NCBI RefSeq assembly: GCF_018413605.1
Contig: NZ_JAHCDN010000001.1
Coordinates: 1,116,001 to 1,180,000, forward strand
DNA from: Variovorax sp. PCZ-1
GTDB taxonomy: Bacteria; Pseudomonadota; Gammaproteobacteria; Burkholderiales; Burkholderiaceae_C
DNA: 64,000 nucleotides
Direction: 5' to 3'
Every line of letters begins with the position of its first letter. Positions within the stretch are counted from its first letter, which is position 1. Under the pieces are notes generated by a model. It was not told the origin of the DNA. It did no database searches and was given only the letters and a program-made list of their open reading frames with translations. This document shows, one piece after another, positions 38,687-48,162 of this stretch. A program made the position numbers and the translations under genes.

Positions 38687-40480
38687 TTAAACCGTGCCGG
38701 TAGCGCTGCCCAGCTGATGCAGGCGTGCGTAATGTCCGGCGGTGGCAAGCAGTTGGGCATGTGTGCCGCGCTCAACAATGCGGCCCTGATGCATGACGAT
38801 GATTTCATCCGCGTGCTCGATGGTCGAAAGCCGATGCGCGATGATGAGGGTGGTGCGGCCAGCGGTGAGTTTGGCCAGAGCCGCTTTCACGGCCTGCTCC
38901 GATTCGGTGTCAAGCGCGGAGGTGGCTTCGTCCAAGATCACAATGGGCGCATTTTTGTAGAGGGCGCGTGCAATGGCCAAGCGCTGGCGCTGGCCGCCGC
39001 TCAAAGTGCTGGCGTTGTGGCCTACTTGTGTGTCCAGGCCTTGAGGCAGGGCATTGGCCCAGTCTTGAAGATGCGCAGCCTGCAGCGCGGCTTGGACGCG
39101 TTGAAAATCTGGCTGTTCCCCCAAGGCCACATTGGCTGCCACGCTGTCGCTGAACATCACGACATCTTGGCTCACGAATGAGAACTGCTGCCGCAAGGCA
39201 TCGATTTGCCATTGCCGCAAATCCACGCCACCGAGTAAGACCTTGCCCTCGGTGGCATCGACGAAACGTGGCAGCAAATTCACCAGGGTGGTTTTACCCG
39301 AGCCAGAGCTTCCCACAAGCGCAATCGTGCGGCCGGGGGCGATGTCGAGATCAATTCCTGCAAGGGCGCTGTGCTCTGCGCCCGGATAAGTCAAATGCAC
39401 AGCTTCAAATCGGAGCGGCAAAGGGCTGGCGGCATCTGCCGCGGGGCGATAGCTGCCGCTGGTTTCTTGCGGTGTGTGCTCCAACAAGTCCAGGCCACGC
39501 TCGAGTGCTGTGAGCCCGCGCGTGAGATTGCCGGCGATTTCTGACAAGGCCCGAAGCGGCGTGATGAGCAGCAGCATGGCGGTGACGAAGGCCACAAAGC
39601 CGCCTACGCTGGTTCCTGTGGTGGCGTTTTGCCAAAGCGCGGCAGTGATCACTGCTGAGAGCGCCACTGCAGCCAGGATTTGCGTGATCGGCATCACGGC
39701 GGCCGAGGCAATCGTGGATTTCACTGCCAGGCGGCGCAGGCTACGAGCCAGGCCTGTAAAGCGCTGTTGTTGAGTTGCCTCAGCGTGATGCAAGCGCACC
39801 GTGCGCCAAGCCAGCACATTTTCTTCCACCACATAGGCCAGTTCATCGGTGGCGCTTTGGCTTTGTTTGGTTAAACGGTGCAGTCGTTTGGAGAGGGTTT
39901 GGATCGTCCAGGCGATCGCGGGCCCGACTGAAAAAACGATCAGTGTCAGCTGCCAGTTCAGATACAGCAAATAGGCCAGCAGGGCGACGACCGAGAGCAG
40001 GTTTTTTGACAGCGCCAGCAGGGAATTGACCACGAAGGTCGCTCCGGTTTGCACTTCATACACCATGGTGTTGACCAAGCTGCTGGCGGTGTTTTTGGTG
40101 TAGAGGCTGGGATGGGCTTTGTGGAGCACGGCAAACTGCGCAGCAGCCAAGCGCTCCACAATGCCGTAAGCCACTGCGCTGGTGCCATATTTGGCGACGA
40201 ATGTGGACAGGCCACGCACAGCAAATAAGCCAATCAGCGCTGCTGGCACGATCCACAGCGCGATGCGGTTCGCACCAAACCCGCGATCCAGCAGGGGTTT
40301 CATGAGCGCGGGCACAAGCGGCTCGGTGATGGCGGTCACGATCACAGCCAGCACGATCAAGGCCAGATAGGGGCCAGAGCCTTGCGCATAAGGGCGCAGG
40401 CGACGCAGCATGCGCAGCAAGCGGCTACCTTTGGCATCCGGCTCGGCTGCGGGCGCATCTGATCTAGGGCTATCACTCAT
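38687..40480 (-). CDS. msbA: Lipid A export ABC transporter MsbA-like
   Basis: A 597-residue half-transporter. Six membrane segments occupy residues about 35-320. The ATP-binding domain has Walker A VGSSGSGKTTLVN (about 395), signature LSGGQRQRLAIARALY, Walker B IVILDEATSALD and the H-loop IIAHRLST. This is the layout of MsbA, which flips lipid A-core across the inner membrane. Other exporters of this class cannot be fully excluded. The first 30 residues are polar and charged. It is divergent from tolB. Confidence 0.88.
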   Translation of the reverse strand: MSDSPRSDAPAAEPDAKGSRLLRMLRRLRPYAQGSGPYLALIVLAVIVTAITEPLVPALMKPLLDRGFGANRIALWIVPAALIGLFAVRGLSTFVAKYGTSAVAYGIVERLAAAQFAVLHKAHPSLYTKNTASSLVNTMVYEVQTGATFVVNSLLALSKNLLSVVALLAYLLYLNWQLTLIVFSVGPAIAWTIQTLSKRLHRLTKQSQSATDELAYVVEENVLAWRTVRLHHAEATQQQRFTGLARSLRRLAVKSTIASAAVMPITQILAAVALSAVITAALWQNATTGTSVGGFVAFVTAMLLLITPLRALSEIAGNLTRGLTALERGLDLLEHTPQETSGSYRPAADAASPLPLRFEAVHLTYPGAEHSALAGIDLDIAPGRTIALVGSSGSGKTTLVNLLPRFVDATEGKVLLGGVDLRQWQIDALRQQFSFVSQDVVMFSDSVAANVALGEQPDFQRVQAALQAAHLQDWANALPQGLDTQVGHNASTLSGGQRQRLAIARALYKNAPIVILDEATSALDTESEQAVKAALAKLTAGRTTLIIAHRLSTIEHADEIIVMHQGRIVERGTHAQLLATAGHYARLHQLGSATGTV

Positions 40481-40612
40481 AAATATGTAGCAAAACCGTG
40501 TTGCTTTCTAATGTTTGGAAACGATTTTTGTAGGCCGCCGGTGTGAGGTAACTGCCCGTTTACGGAACCTATGCGTTAGGATTATCGTCTGAGTCAATAA
40601 CAACTTAAGCTT

Positions 40613-41929
40613 ATGCCATTGCCAACCCGTCCTCAGATGATTCTTCGCCGCCATAGCCTACAAGCCGTATTGTTGGCTGCGGGATGCGCGCCTCTGGCCG
40701 CTTTGGCGCAGTTTCGTGTCGAAATCTCGGGCGTGGGCGTGACGCAGCTGCCGATTGCGGTGATGGCTTTTCGGGGCGATGATGCTGCTCCGCAAAAAAT
40801 CGGTGCGATTGTGTTGGCTGATTTGGAGCGCAGCGGCCAGTTCAAATCGATCGATCCCGGCTTGGCTAATTTGGATGAAAGCAGCCGCCCCGAGATGAGA
40901 GAGCTGCGGCAAAAAGGCGCTGATCATTTGGTGGTGGGCAGCACCACGCGCTTGGCCGATGGCCGCTTTGATGTGCGCTTTCGGCTTTGGGATGTGGTGC
41001 GTGGGCAAGATTTAGGCGCGCAGAGTTATGCTGTGCCAGCCGGGGATTTGCGCTTATCTGCGCACCGCATCGCAGATTTCATTTACGAAAAACTCACGGG
41101 CGAAAAGGGTGTGTTTTCCACGCGCATCGCTTATGTCACGAAAAGTGGCCAAGGCAATGCTCAGCGGCATAGCTTGTGGATTGCTGATTCGGATGGCGAG
41201 GGCGCGCAAAGTGCTTTGGCCTCTCCAGAGCCCATCATCTCAGCGAGCTGGTCGCCCAATGGCGCGCAGCTGGCTTATGTGTCGTTTGAATCGCGCAAAC
41301 CTGTGGTCTATGTGCATGAGGTGGCCAATGGTCGGCGCAGAATGTTGGCCAATTTCCGGGGCTCCAACAGCGCGCCCGCTTGGTCACCTGATGGCCGGCA
41401 GATCGCCATCACCTTAAGCCGCGATGGCAACTCGCAAATTTATGTGATGGACAGCGCTGGCAACAGTGAGCCACGGCGCCTGACGCAATCAGGCGGGATC
41501 GACACCGAGCCAGTGTATTCGCCAGATGGCAAATCCATCTATTTCGTGAGCGATCGTGGCGGTGCGCCGCAAATTTACCGCATGCCTGCCGGTGGCGAAG
41601 CCGCTGGCCGCGCAGAACGCGTCACCTTCAGTGGCAACTACAACATTTCTCCGGCCATCAGCCCCGACGGCAAGCGCATGGCGTTCATCTCACGCGTCTC
41701 TGGCGATTTCCGCCTGCACGTGATGGAGCTGGGCGGGCAAGCGGCGCTGGCGCTGACCGAAACCAGCGCAGATGAGCGCCCCAGCTTTGCGCCCAACAGC
41801 AAATTGATTTTGTATGCCACCCGCCAAGGCGGCAGAGAGGCTTTGATGACGTCCACCTTGGATGGCAAGATCAAAGCACGCTTAGCGACACAAGGCGGCG
41901 ACATTCGCGAACCGCAATGGGGCAAGTAA
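40613..41929 (+). CDS. tolB: Tol-Pal system beta-propeller protein TolB
   Basis: A 438-residue periplasmic protein. The N-terminal signal contains RRHSLQAVLLAAG, with twin arginines that could suit Tat or Sec export. Mature sequence starts near QFRVEISGVGVTQLPIAV. Residues about 30-160 form the N-terminal domain. The rest carries WD40-like PD40 repeats (SASWSPNGAQLAYVSF, APAWSPDGRQIAITLS, EPVYSPDGKSIYFVSD, SPAISPDGKRMAFIS). It links Tol proteins to Pal during outer membrane constriction. The start could instead be ATG 40637. tolQRA are not in the window. Confidence 0.95.
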   Translation: MPLPTRPQMILRRHSLQAVLLAAGCAPLAALAQFRVEISGVGVTQLPIAVMAFRGDDAAPQKIGAIVLADLERSGQFKSIDPGLANLDESSRPEMRELRQKGADHLVVGSTTRLADGRFDVRFRLWDVVRGQDLGAQSYAVPAGDLRLSAHRIADFIYEKLTGEKGVFSTRIAYVTKSGQGNAQRHSLWIADSDGEGAQSALASPEPIISASWSPNGAQLAYVSFESRKPVVYVHEVANGRRRMLANFRGSNSAPAWSPDGRQIAITLSRDGNSQIYVMDSAGNSEPRRLTQSGGIDTEPVYSPDGKSIYFVSDRGGAPQIYRMPAGGEAAGRAERVTFSGNYNISPAISPDGKRMAFISRVSGDFRLHVMELGGQAALALTETSADERPSFAPNSKLILYATRQGGREALMTSTLDGKIKARLATQGGDIREPQWGK

Positions 41930-41973
41930 TTTAAAACAAGCCCAGATCTGATCACACACACAAGGAGTTCAGT

Positions 41974-42546
41974 ATGATTTTTCAACAACGCATCACTTCG
42001 ATCTTCATGACCATCGGCGCAGCTTTCGCTTTGGCTGCCTGCGGCTCTAGCGTCAAGCTAGATGATGTGCCTGTGCGTGATGCCACCAGCACACAAATCT
42101 CAACCCCCGTGGCGGTCACGAGCACCATGCCACAAGGCACGCAAACCGGCGTGGCCGAGCGCAATGTGCAGGCCGTCAATGTCTCGCCCACAGCTGGCGA
42201 CGCTGCTGGCCCTGCTGGCGTGGCCAAGGTGATACTGTTTGATTACGACAGCTATGTGATCAAGCCAGAGTATCAAAGTGCGATTGATGCACACGCCAAG
42301 TTTTTAACCGCGAACAAGGGCCGCAAAATGGCCATCGAAGGTCACACGGATGAATCTGGCGGGCGAGAATACAACCTGGCTTTAGGGCAAAAACGTGCAG
42401 AAGCGGTGCGCCGCGCGCTGGGGCTGTTAGGTGTGGTGGATGCTCAGGTGGAAGCGGTGAGCTTTGGCGAAGAAAAGCCAGCTGATGCCGCCAGCAATGA
42501 GCAAGCCTATGCGAAGAATCGCCGTGCCGAATTGAATTACAAGTAA
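41974..42546 (+). CDS. pal: Peptidoglycan-associated lipoprotein
   Basis: A 190-residue outer membrane lipoprotein with lipobox LAAC (Cys about 23). After a flexible linker, the OmpA-like domain (about 80-190) contains LFDYDSYVIKPEYQSAIDAH, KMAIEGHTDESGGREYNLAL, GQKRAEAVRRAL and KNRRAELNY. It anchors the outer membrane to peptidoglycan and binds TolB. Between tolB and cpoB in the same direction. Confidence 0.96.
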   Translation: MIFQQRITSIFMTIGAAFALAACGSSVKLDDVPVRDATSTQISTPVAVTSTMPQGTQTGVAERNVQAVNVSPTAGDAAGPAGVAKVILFDYDSYVIKPEYQSAIDAHAKFLTANKGRKMAIEGHTDESGGREYNLALGQKRAEAVRRALGLLGVVDAQVEAVSFGEEKPADAASNEQAYAKNRRAELNYK

Positions 42547-42550
42547 ATCA

Positions 42551-42607
42551 TATGCTATTATTTTGGAAGCATTCAGCGCAGTATCTATGCCGTCTAGTGG
42601 CCATTTC
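42551..42607 (-). repeat. Family A repeat at the start of cpoB
   Basis: Reverse copy (GCTATTATTTTGGAAGCA, TTCAGCGCAGTATCTATGCC). It includes the cpoB start codon and its first 18 or so codons. The reading AQYLCRL is shared with MutS at 49580-49639. Confidence 0.85.
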
Positions 42608-43373
42608 GGCATGTTTTTTGGCCTTGCAACCAGCGCATGCTGGCTTGTTTGATGATGAAGAGGCGCGCAAAGCGATATTAGATTTGCGCACCCGCGTGGA
42701 TCAACACCGGCAGGCGCAAGAGGCACAAAACGCCGAGATCAAACGCAACCAAGACAAAGCATTGCAAGATGCCAATGAAAGCAATGCCGCTTTACGCCGC
42801 AGTTTGCTGGATTTACAAGCTCAGATGGAAGCCTTGCGTGCTGATCTTGCGCGATTGAGAGGGCAAGATGAGCAATTGGCTCGTGATGTGGCAGAAATGC
42901 AGCGCCGTCAAAAAGATTTGGCGCAAGGCGTGGATGAGCGCGTGCGGCGCTTCGAGCCCACCAAGGTGCAGCTGGATGGCCGCGAGTTCATGGCCGAGCC
43001 CAACGAGAAGCGCGATTACGACAATGCCTTTGCGCTGTTTCGCAAACCTGATTACGCCGCATCGTCTAGCGCTTTTGCCGATTTCATCCGCCGCAATCCG
43101 CAGAGCGGCTACACGCCATCGGCCTACTTTTGGCTAGGCAATGCGCAATACGCCAACAAAGAATATTCTGCTGCCATCACCAACTTCCGCGCCATGATCA
43201 GCGCTGCGCCCGATCATCCGAAAGCGCCCGAGGCCGCTCTGGGCTTGGCCAACAGCCAAATCGAGCTCAAAGACAACCGCGCAGCCCGCAGAACGCTGGA
43301 TGATTTGATCAAAGCCTATCCGCAATCGGAAGCGGCAGTAGCTGCGAAAGACAGGTTGACCAGACTGCGATAG
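42552..43373 (+). CDS. cpoB: Cell division coordinator CpoB
   Basis: A 273-residue protein of the YbgF/CpoB family. The signal peptide ends QPAHA near residue 33. A coiled-coil trimerisation segment follows (about 38-130, heptad-like with QAQEAQNAEIKRN), then TPR repeats to the end (YDNAFALFRKPDYAASSSAF, AYFWLGNAQYANKEYSAAI, AALGLANSQIELKDNRAAR). It coordinates peptidoglycan synthesis with outer membrane constriction. The first half of the signal peptide (LLFWKHSAQYLCRL) comes from a family A repeat. The native start may have been lost and replaced, or ATG further in could be used. Confidence 0.92.
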   Translation: MLLFWKHSAQYLCRLVAISACFLALQPAHAGLFDDEEARKAILDLRTRVDQHRQAQEAQNAEIKRNQDKALQDANESNAALRRSLLDLQAQMEALRADLARLRGQDEQLARDVAEMQRRQKDLAQGVDERVRRFEPTKVQLDGREFMAEPNEKRDYDNAFALFRKPDYAASSSAFADFIRRNPQSGYTPSAYFWLGNAQYANKEYSAAITNFRAMISAAPDHPKAPEAALGLANSQIELKDNRAARRTLDDLIKAYPQSEAAVAAKDRLTRLR

Positions 43374-43412
43374 ACCCAGCGATTCGCTGACTTTCTGGGG
43401 GACAATCAAGGC

Positions 43413-45950
43413 ATGTTGTTTCCCGCCTCCGATGAAGTTTCCTCCCAGCGCAGCGATTCTGGCTTGCTGCGCAATCTCAACCCTGAGCAGCACGCTGCTG
43501 TCACGCTACCTAATGAACACGCTCTGATTCTCGCAGGCGCGGGCTCGGGCAAAACTCGGGTGCTCACCACGCGCATTGCCTGGCTGATGCAAACGGGACA
43601 GATTTCACCCGGTGGCGTGATGGCGGTCACGTTCACCAATAAAGCTGCGAAAGAAATGCTCACGCGCCTCTCCAGCATGCTGCCTGTGAATGTGCGCGGC
43701 ATGTGGATTGGCACGTTTCACGGGCTTTGCAATCGCTTTCTGAGAGCGCATTACAAGCTAGCGAATTTGCCGCAGAGCTTTCAGATTTTGGATACACAGG
43801 ATCAGCTCTCAGCGATCAAGCGGCTCATGAAACAGTTCAATGTGGATGAAGAGCGCTTTCCACCCAAGCAATTGCAGTATTTCATCAGCGGCTGCAAGGA
43901 AGAGGGGCAGCGGCCTTCGGATGTGATTGTGCGCGACGATGAAACGCGCAAGAAGGCGGAGTTTTATGCACTGTATGAAGAGCAATGCCAGCGCGAAGGT
44001 GTGGTGGATTTTGGTGAGCTGATGTTGCGCTCTTATGAGTTGCTGCGCGATCAACCAGCGGTGCGAGAGCATTATGCGCGGCGCTTCAAACATATTTTGG
44101 TGGATGAGTTTCAGGATACGAACAAGCTGCAGTACGCTTGGTTGAAGATGTTTTCGGGCTGGAGCCCAGAGAATCCGTGCGCTGGCAGCTATAAAAATGA
44201 GAGCGAATACACGAATGTAGCGAGTGTGTTCGCTGTAGGCGATGACGATCAGAGTATTTACGCTTTTCGCGGTGCGCGCGTGGGCAACATGGCGGATTTT
44301 GTGCGCGAATTCGCTGTGCAAAAGCAAATCAAGCTGGAAGAGAACTACCGCAGCTACGCGCATATTCTCAATAGCGCGAACCATCTGATCGGCCACAACA
44401 GCAAACGCTTAGGGAAAAACTTGCGCACGAGCCAAGGTGTGGGCGAGCCCGTACGCGTGCAGGAGAGTGGCAGCGATTTTTATGAAGCGCAGTGGCTGAT
44501 TGAAGAGATCAAGCATTTGCTGCGCGATAACGGCACGGAAGCTGGCCTCAAGCATTCTGAGATTGCGATTTTGTATCGCAGCAATGCGCAAAGCCGCGTG
44601 ATCGAAACGACGCTCTTCAACGCGGGCATTCCTTATCGCGTGTATGGCGGTTTGCGATTTTTCGAGCGGGCAGAGATCAAGCACGCCTTGGCTTATCTGC
44701 GCTTGCTAGAGAACCCGCACGATGACACCAGTTTCATGCGGGTGTGCAATTTTCCACCGCGTGGCATTGGGGCGAGAAGCATTGAGCAGTTGCAAGATGC
44801 TGCGCGGGCTTCGGGCTGCTCGTTGCATGATGCGGTGAGTGTGGTTACTGGCAAGGCGGGTACTTCGCTGGGCAGCTTCGTCGCCAAGATGGATGTGTTG
44901 CGCGAGCAAACGCAAGGGCTCACGCTGCGCGAGATCATTGAGCTGGTCTTACAACACAGCAATCTCATTGAGTATTACAAGGCGGACAAAGAGGGCGCAG
45001 ACCGTATTGAAAACTTGGAAGAGTTGGTGAGCGCCGCTGAGAGTTTTGTGACGCAAGAAGGCTTTGGTCGTGATGCGGTGGCGCTTCCGGTGGATGAGTT
45101 GTCACCGGGCGGCTTGACGCAATCTCCAGTCAGTCAAGGCATCAATTTCGATCAAAATACCGATAATGGCGGCATAGGGTCTGCGCGGAGTGCTCCTGAA
45201 TTTATAGCAAATGAGTTGCCTGCGCCTGATGCTGAGACGGGTGAAACACTGTCTCCACTGGCCGCTTTCCTCACGCATGCTGCGCTCGAATCGGGCGATA
45301 ACCAAGCCCAGGCGGGCAAAGAAGCTGTGCAGATGATGACGGTGCACTCGGCCAAAGGCTTAGAGTTTGATGCAGTGTTCATCACGGGGCTGGAAGAGGG
45401 CTTGTTTCCGCATGAGAACTCTCTCTCCAGCCACGAAGGTTTGGAAGAAGAGCGGCGCCTCATGTATGTGGCGATCACGCGGGCAAGAAAGCGCCTTTAT
45501 TTAAGCTTCGCACAAACCCGCATGCTGCATGGTCGCACCAGCTACAACATCAAGAGCCGCTTCTTTGACGAGCTGCCAGAAGATGCCTTGAAATGGCTCA
45601 GTCCCAAAAATGCAGGCTTTGGCAGCGGCTTCAATCCCGGATATGCCAGTGGCTACGGCGGCAGCAATGCATGGCGCGGTGATAATAAATTCGCTATGAA
45701 ATCTGTAGCTGGCAGCGCAGATTACACGCCGGGAGAAAGGCCATTTACCTCTAAAAAGGAAGACTCTGTCCCATCGGCCAGTGGCTTAGCCATCAAGGCG
45801 GGCATGCAAGTCTTTCACAACAAATTCGGCGAAGGCAAGGTGCTGGCGATTGAAGGCGCGGGTGAAGATGCCAGAGCCCAGGTGCAGTTTGGCCGCCATG
45901 GTGTGAAATGGTTGGCACTTTCGGTGGCTAAATTAACGCCCGTGACGTAA
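43413..45950 (+). CDS. uvrD: UvrD/PcrA-type DNA helicase
   Basis: An 845-residue superfamily 1 helicase. Seen in order are the Q-motif LNPEQHAAVTLP, Walker A AGAGSGKTRVLTTRI (about 40), MAVTFTNKAAKEM, WIGTFHGLCNRFLRAHY, Walker B HILVDEFQDTN (about 227), VGDDDQSIYAFRGA, TVHSAKGLEFDAVFITGLEEG, and YVAITRARKRLYLSFAQTR. The C-terminal end VFHNKFGEGKVLAIEG is the RNA polymerase-binding Tudor-like part. It unwinds DNA in mismatch and excision repair. Two family A repeats lie in frame, both in poorly conserved linkers: before motif V (GGIGSARSAPEFIAN) and in the C-terminal linker (KSVAGSADYTPGER). Confidence 0.94.
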   Translation: MLFPASDEVSSQRSDSGLLRNLNPEQHAAVTLPNEHALILAGAGSGKTRVLTTRIAWLMQTGQISPGGVMAVTFTNKAAKEMLTRLSSMLPVNVRGMWIGTFHGLCNRFLRAHYKLANLPQSFQILDTQDQLSAIKRLMKQFNVDEERFPPKQLQYFISGCKEEGQRPSDVIVRDDETRKKAEFYALYEEQCQREGVVDFGELMLRSYELLRDQPAVREHYARRFKHILVDEFQDTNKLQYAWLKMFSGWSPENPCAGSYKNESEYTNVASVFAVGDDDQSIYAFRGARVGNMADFVREFAVQKQIKLEENYRSYAHILNSANHLIGHNSKRLGKNLRTSQGVGEPVRVQESGSDFYEAQWLIEEIKHLLRDNGTEAGLKHSEIAILYRSNAQSRVIETTLFNAGIPYRVYGGLRFFERAEIKHALAYLRLLENPHDDTSFMRVCNFPPRGIGARSIEQLQDAARASGCSLHDAVSVVTGKAGTSLGSFVAKMDVLREQTQGLTLREIIELVLQHSNLIEYYKADKEGADRIENLEELVSAAESFVTQEGFGRDAVALPVDELSPGGLTQSPVSQGINFDQNTDNGGIGSARSAPEFIANELPAPDAETGETLSPLAAFLTHAALESGDNQAQAGKEAVQMMTVHSAKGLEFDAVFITGLEEGLFPHENSLSSHEGLEEERRLMYVAITRARKRLYLSFAQTRMLHGRTSYNIKSRFFDELPEDALKWLSPKNAGFGSGFNPGYASGYGGSNAWRGDNKFAMKSVAGSADYTPGERPFTSKKEDSVPSASGLAIKAGMQVFHNKFGEGKVLAIEGAGEDARAQVQFGRHGVKWLALSVAKLTPVT
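45151..45211 (+). repeat. Family A repeat inside uvrD, first
   Basis: Forward copy: AATGGCGGCATAGGGTCTGC, GCGGAGTGCTCCTGAATTTA. Read as GGIGSARSAPEFIAN. Confidence 0.88.
45691..45747 (-). repeat. Family A repeat inside uvrD, second
   Basis: Reverse copy: CAGCGCAGATTACACGCCGG with flanking GCTATGAAATCTGTAGC. Read as AMKSVAGSADYTPGE. Confidence 0.82.
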
Positions 45951-46025
45951 TTGAATGTTTTGATGCATCCGAGATGAACTCGCCCGCCGTAGATCACTCC
46001 TAACCTCAACTTTTCGGAGAAACCC

Positions 46026-46505
46026 ATGAAATCTACTCTTCAAGCTAGCATTGTGGCTGCTTTGCTGGCTATCAGCGCTACAGCATTTCAAGCGGCTCAC
46101 GCGGCAGATACGCCCAGCACTGCCCAGCCCACAGTGAGCGAGCGTATGCAAAATGCGCGTGATGCGATCAAGGCCAATAAATGGCAACCTGCCATTGCCG
46201 AGCTGCGCATTGCAGTGCGTGATGAGCCTAAGAATGCCGATGCGCACAACCTTCTGGCCTACAGCTACCGTAAGCAAGCCAAGCCAGATCTTGCCAAAGC
46301 TTTTGAGCATTACAAGATTGCGCTTCAGCTAGATCCCAAGCACAAGGGCGCGCACGAATACATCGGCGAAGCCTATCTGATGGATAAAAAACCTGCGGAA
46401 GCGGAAAAGCATCTCGCTTCGCTTGAGCAAATCTGCGGCAACAAAACCTGCGAAGAGTATGCTGATTTGGCAGCAGCGATTGCCAAATTCAAAGCGGCTA
46501 AATAA
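46026..46505 (+). CDS. Periplasmic TPR protein
   Basis: A 159-residue exported protein with a signal peptide ending AAHAAD (about residue 26). Three TPR-like units follow: DAIKANKWQPAIAELRIAVR, HNLLAYSYRKQAKPDLAKAF and HEYIGEAYLMDKKPAEAEKH. Two cysteines near the end (QICGNKTCEEY) have a C-x4-C spacing and may form a disulphide or bind a metal. Partner proteins are unknown. Good ribosome binding site (CGGAG) upstream. Confidence 0.83.
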   Translation: MKSTLQASIVAALLAISATAFQAAHAADTPSTAQPTVSERMQNARDAIKANKWQPAIAELRIAVRDEPKNADAHNLLAYSYRKQAKPDLAKAFEHYKIALQLDPKHKGAHEYIGEAYLMDKKPAEAEKHLASLEQICGNKTCEEYADLAAAIAKFKAAK

Positions 46506-46526
46506 GCGCGGCAATGGGCGAGGCGA

Positions 46527-47330
46527 TCAGCCCATCGCCTTGATCGCCCCTTCCACCAAAGCCGCTGTTGCCAGCGGCTTTTCCATGGGGAAGAGGTGTG
46601 TGCCATCTATCCAGCTCATGCGGCCTTGGGTGAATTTTGAAGTCAGGTCTGTGCCAGTTTGTTTCAGCTCTGCGGATTGCAAGCCCCCGATGAATGCGGC
46701 AGGGCACTGAAGAGGTTTGCGGCGCAGAAGGCTTGGCAAAATGTCGGGCAGAGTGTTGTAGATCTGGGTTTCTACGGCGCGATCGAAGCTCAGGTGGCGT
46801 TTGCCGTCTTCTCCTGTGAACGTGCCGTGGGCAATGTAGTCGCGAAGCACCTCGTCTTCCCACAAGGCGAAGGCGCGCTTGGATTTGAAACTGTTGTAGG
46901 CGGCTTCTTCACTGGCCCAGGTTTGCGTACGGCGCTGGCTGATTTTTCCGGGTGAGATGCTGCCGACGATGCCGCTGACTTTGGCAGCACCCAAAGCGGT
47001 TGCTTTCCAGCCACCGATCACTGGCGAATCAAGCAATACGATGCCGCGTGCCAGTTCGGGATGCCGTGCAGCGCACATGGTGCTGAGGATACCGCCGAGC
47101 GAATGGCCAACCAGCCAAGCTTTTTCGCCGGATTTTTCAACCAAAGGCTGTACAAACTCTGCGAGTTGTTGCACCAGATGGGGCCAATTATTGGTCACAG
47201 GATAGCGCGCATCGTGCCCGAATTTTTCAATGCATTTGACGGTAAAGCCACGTTTTTTTAACGAAGCTAGCATCACGCCGTATGTGCTGGCAGGGAAGCT
47301 GTTGCCATGAGAGAAGATCAGCAGACTCAT
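46527..47330 (-). CDS. Alpha/beta hydrolase
   Basis: A 267-residue alpha/beta-hydrolase. FSHGNSFPASTYGVM provides the oxyanion-hole region, AWLVGHSLGGILSTMCAARH the nucleophile elbow (Ser about 95), and IDGTHLFPMEKPLATAALV the catalytic histidine. The substrate is unknown. It lies 7 bp after the Anbu gene and on the same strand, so mutS, the Anbu gene and this hydrolase may form one transcript. Confidence 0.82.
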   Translation of the reverse strand: MSLLIFSHGNSFPASTYGVMLASLKKRGFTVKCIEKFGHDARYPVTNNWPHLVQQLAEFVQPLVEKSGEKAWLVGHSLGGILSTMCAARHPELARGIVLLDSPVIGGWKATALGAAKVSGIVGSISPGKISQRRTQTWASEEAAYNSFKSKRAFALWEDEVLRDYIAHGTFTGEDGKRHLSFDRAVETQIYNTLPDILPSLLRRKPLQCPAAFIGGLQSAELKQTGTDLTSKFTQGRMSWIDGTHLFPMEKPLATAALVEGAIKAMG

Positions 47331-47337
47331 CGGGTGA

Positions 47338-48162
47338 TCAAATCAATTTTTCTTCAGGTGTGGTGATCTTTTTGAGCGGAACGCTGCGCGTGCTCGTTGC
47401 CTTCAGAGGTGCATCTGTATGGCCACCATTCCATTGGGGATCTTCCAAGCTGTCAAACACCTCGCGCAGTTTGCCGCCCCAAGTGCGGCGCAGCATCATG
47501 AAATACGGGTTGTTTTCTTCGATACACACCACGCGATCGCTCTGCAGCTTGCCTTCTTCATACACCACCAAATCCAGCGGCAGGCCGACGGAAAGGTTCG
47601 ACTTGAGTGTGGAATCCATGGAGACGAGGGCGCATTTGGCGGCTTCGTCCAATGGCGTGTCTGGATGGATCACACGATCAAGCACGGGCTTACCGTATTT
47701 GGATTCGCCCACTTGGAAATAAGGCGTTTCTTTCGTGGCTTCTATGAAATTGCCAGCGGAATACACCTGAAATAAGCGCATGCCTTCGCCTGCAATCTGG
47801 CCACCGAAGATCAGCGAGACATTGAATTCCACGCCAGCTGCCTTGAGCGATTCACCATCGCGCGCATACACATGGCGAATAGCAGAACCCAGCACGCGCG
47901 CGGCTTCAAACATGCTCTTGGCATTCCAAATCGTGATCGGCTCGCCATCTTCATTTTTGAGCTGCTCGACTTGCAGCATCTCGCGCACGCTTTGGCTGAT
48001 GCTCAAGTTGCCAGCCGAGAGCAAGACCATGAAGCGATCACCCGGCTTCTCATACACGATCATTTTTCGGAAAGTGCTGATTTGATCCAGGCCCGCATTG
48101 GTGCGCGAATCCGAGAGGAAGACGAGGCCGGCGTTGAGTTTGATGGCGACGCAGTAAGTCAT
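47338..48162 (-). CDS. Anbu-type proteasome-like peptidase
   Basis: A 274-residue Ntn-hydrolase resembling the 'ancestral beta subunit' (Anbu). It starts [20 protein letters not shown]; after Met removal, Thr2 would be the nucleophile. [20 protein letters not shown] supplies the usual Asp and Lys region, and [19 protein letters not shown] the next core strand. Anbu proteins assemble into open rings, and their substrates are unknown. The partners usually encoded beside Anbu (transglutaminase-like protease, alpha-E and ATP-grasp proteins) are not in the window. The start overlaps the mutS stop by 4 bp (ATGA), so translation is probably coupled. Confidence 0.85.
   Translation of the reverse strand: MTYCVAIKLNAGLVFLSDSRTNAGLDQISTFRKMIVYEKPGDRFMVLLSAGNLSISQSVREMLQVEQLKNEDGEPITIWNAKSMFEAARVLGSAIRHVYARDGESLKAAGVEFNVSLIFGGQIAGEGMRLFQVYSAGNFIEATKETPYFQVGESKYGKPVLDRVIHPDTPLDEAAKCALVSMDSTLKSNLSVGLPLDLVVYEEGKLQSDRVVCIEENNPYFMMLRRTWGGKLREVFDSLEDPQWNGGHTDAPLKATSTRSVPLKKITTPEEKLI

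Noticed and set aside
40481-40612. Repeat-like string in the msbA-tolB gap (GATTTTTGTAGGCCGCCGG)
   Set aside because: The match to family A is short and lacks the second half.
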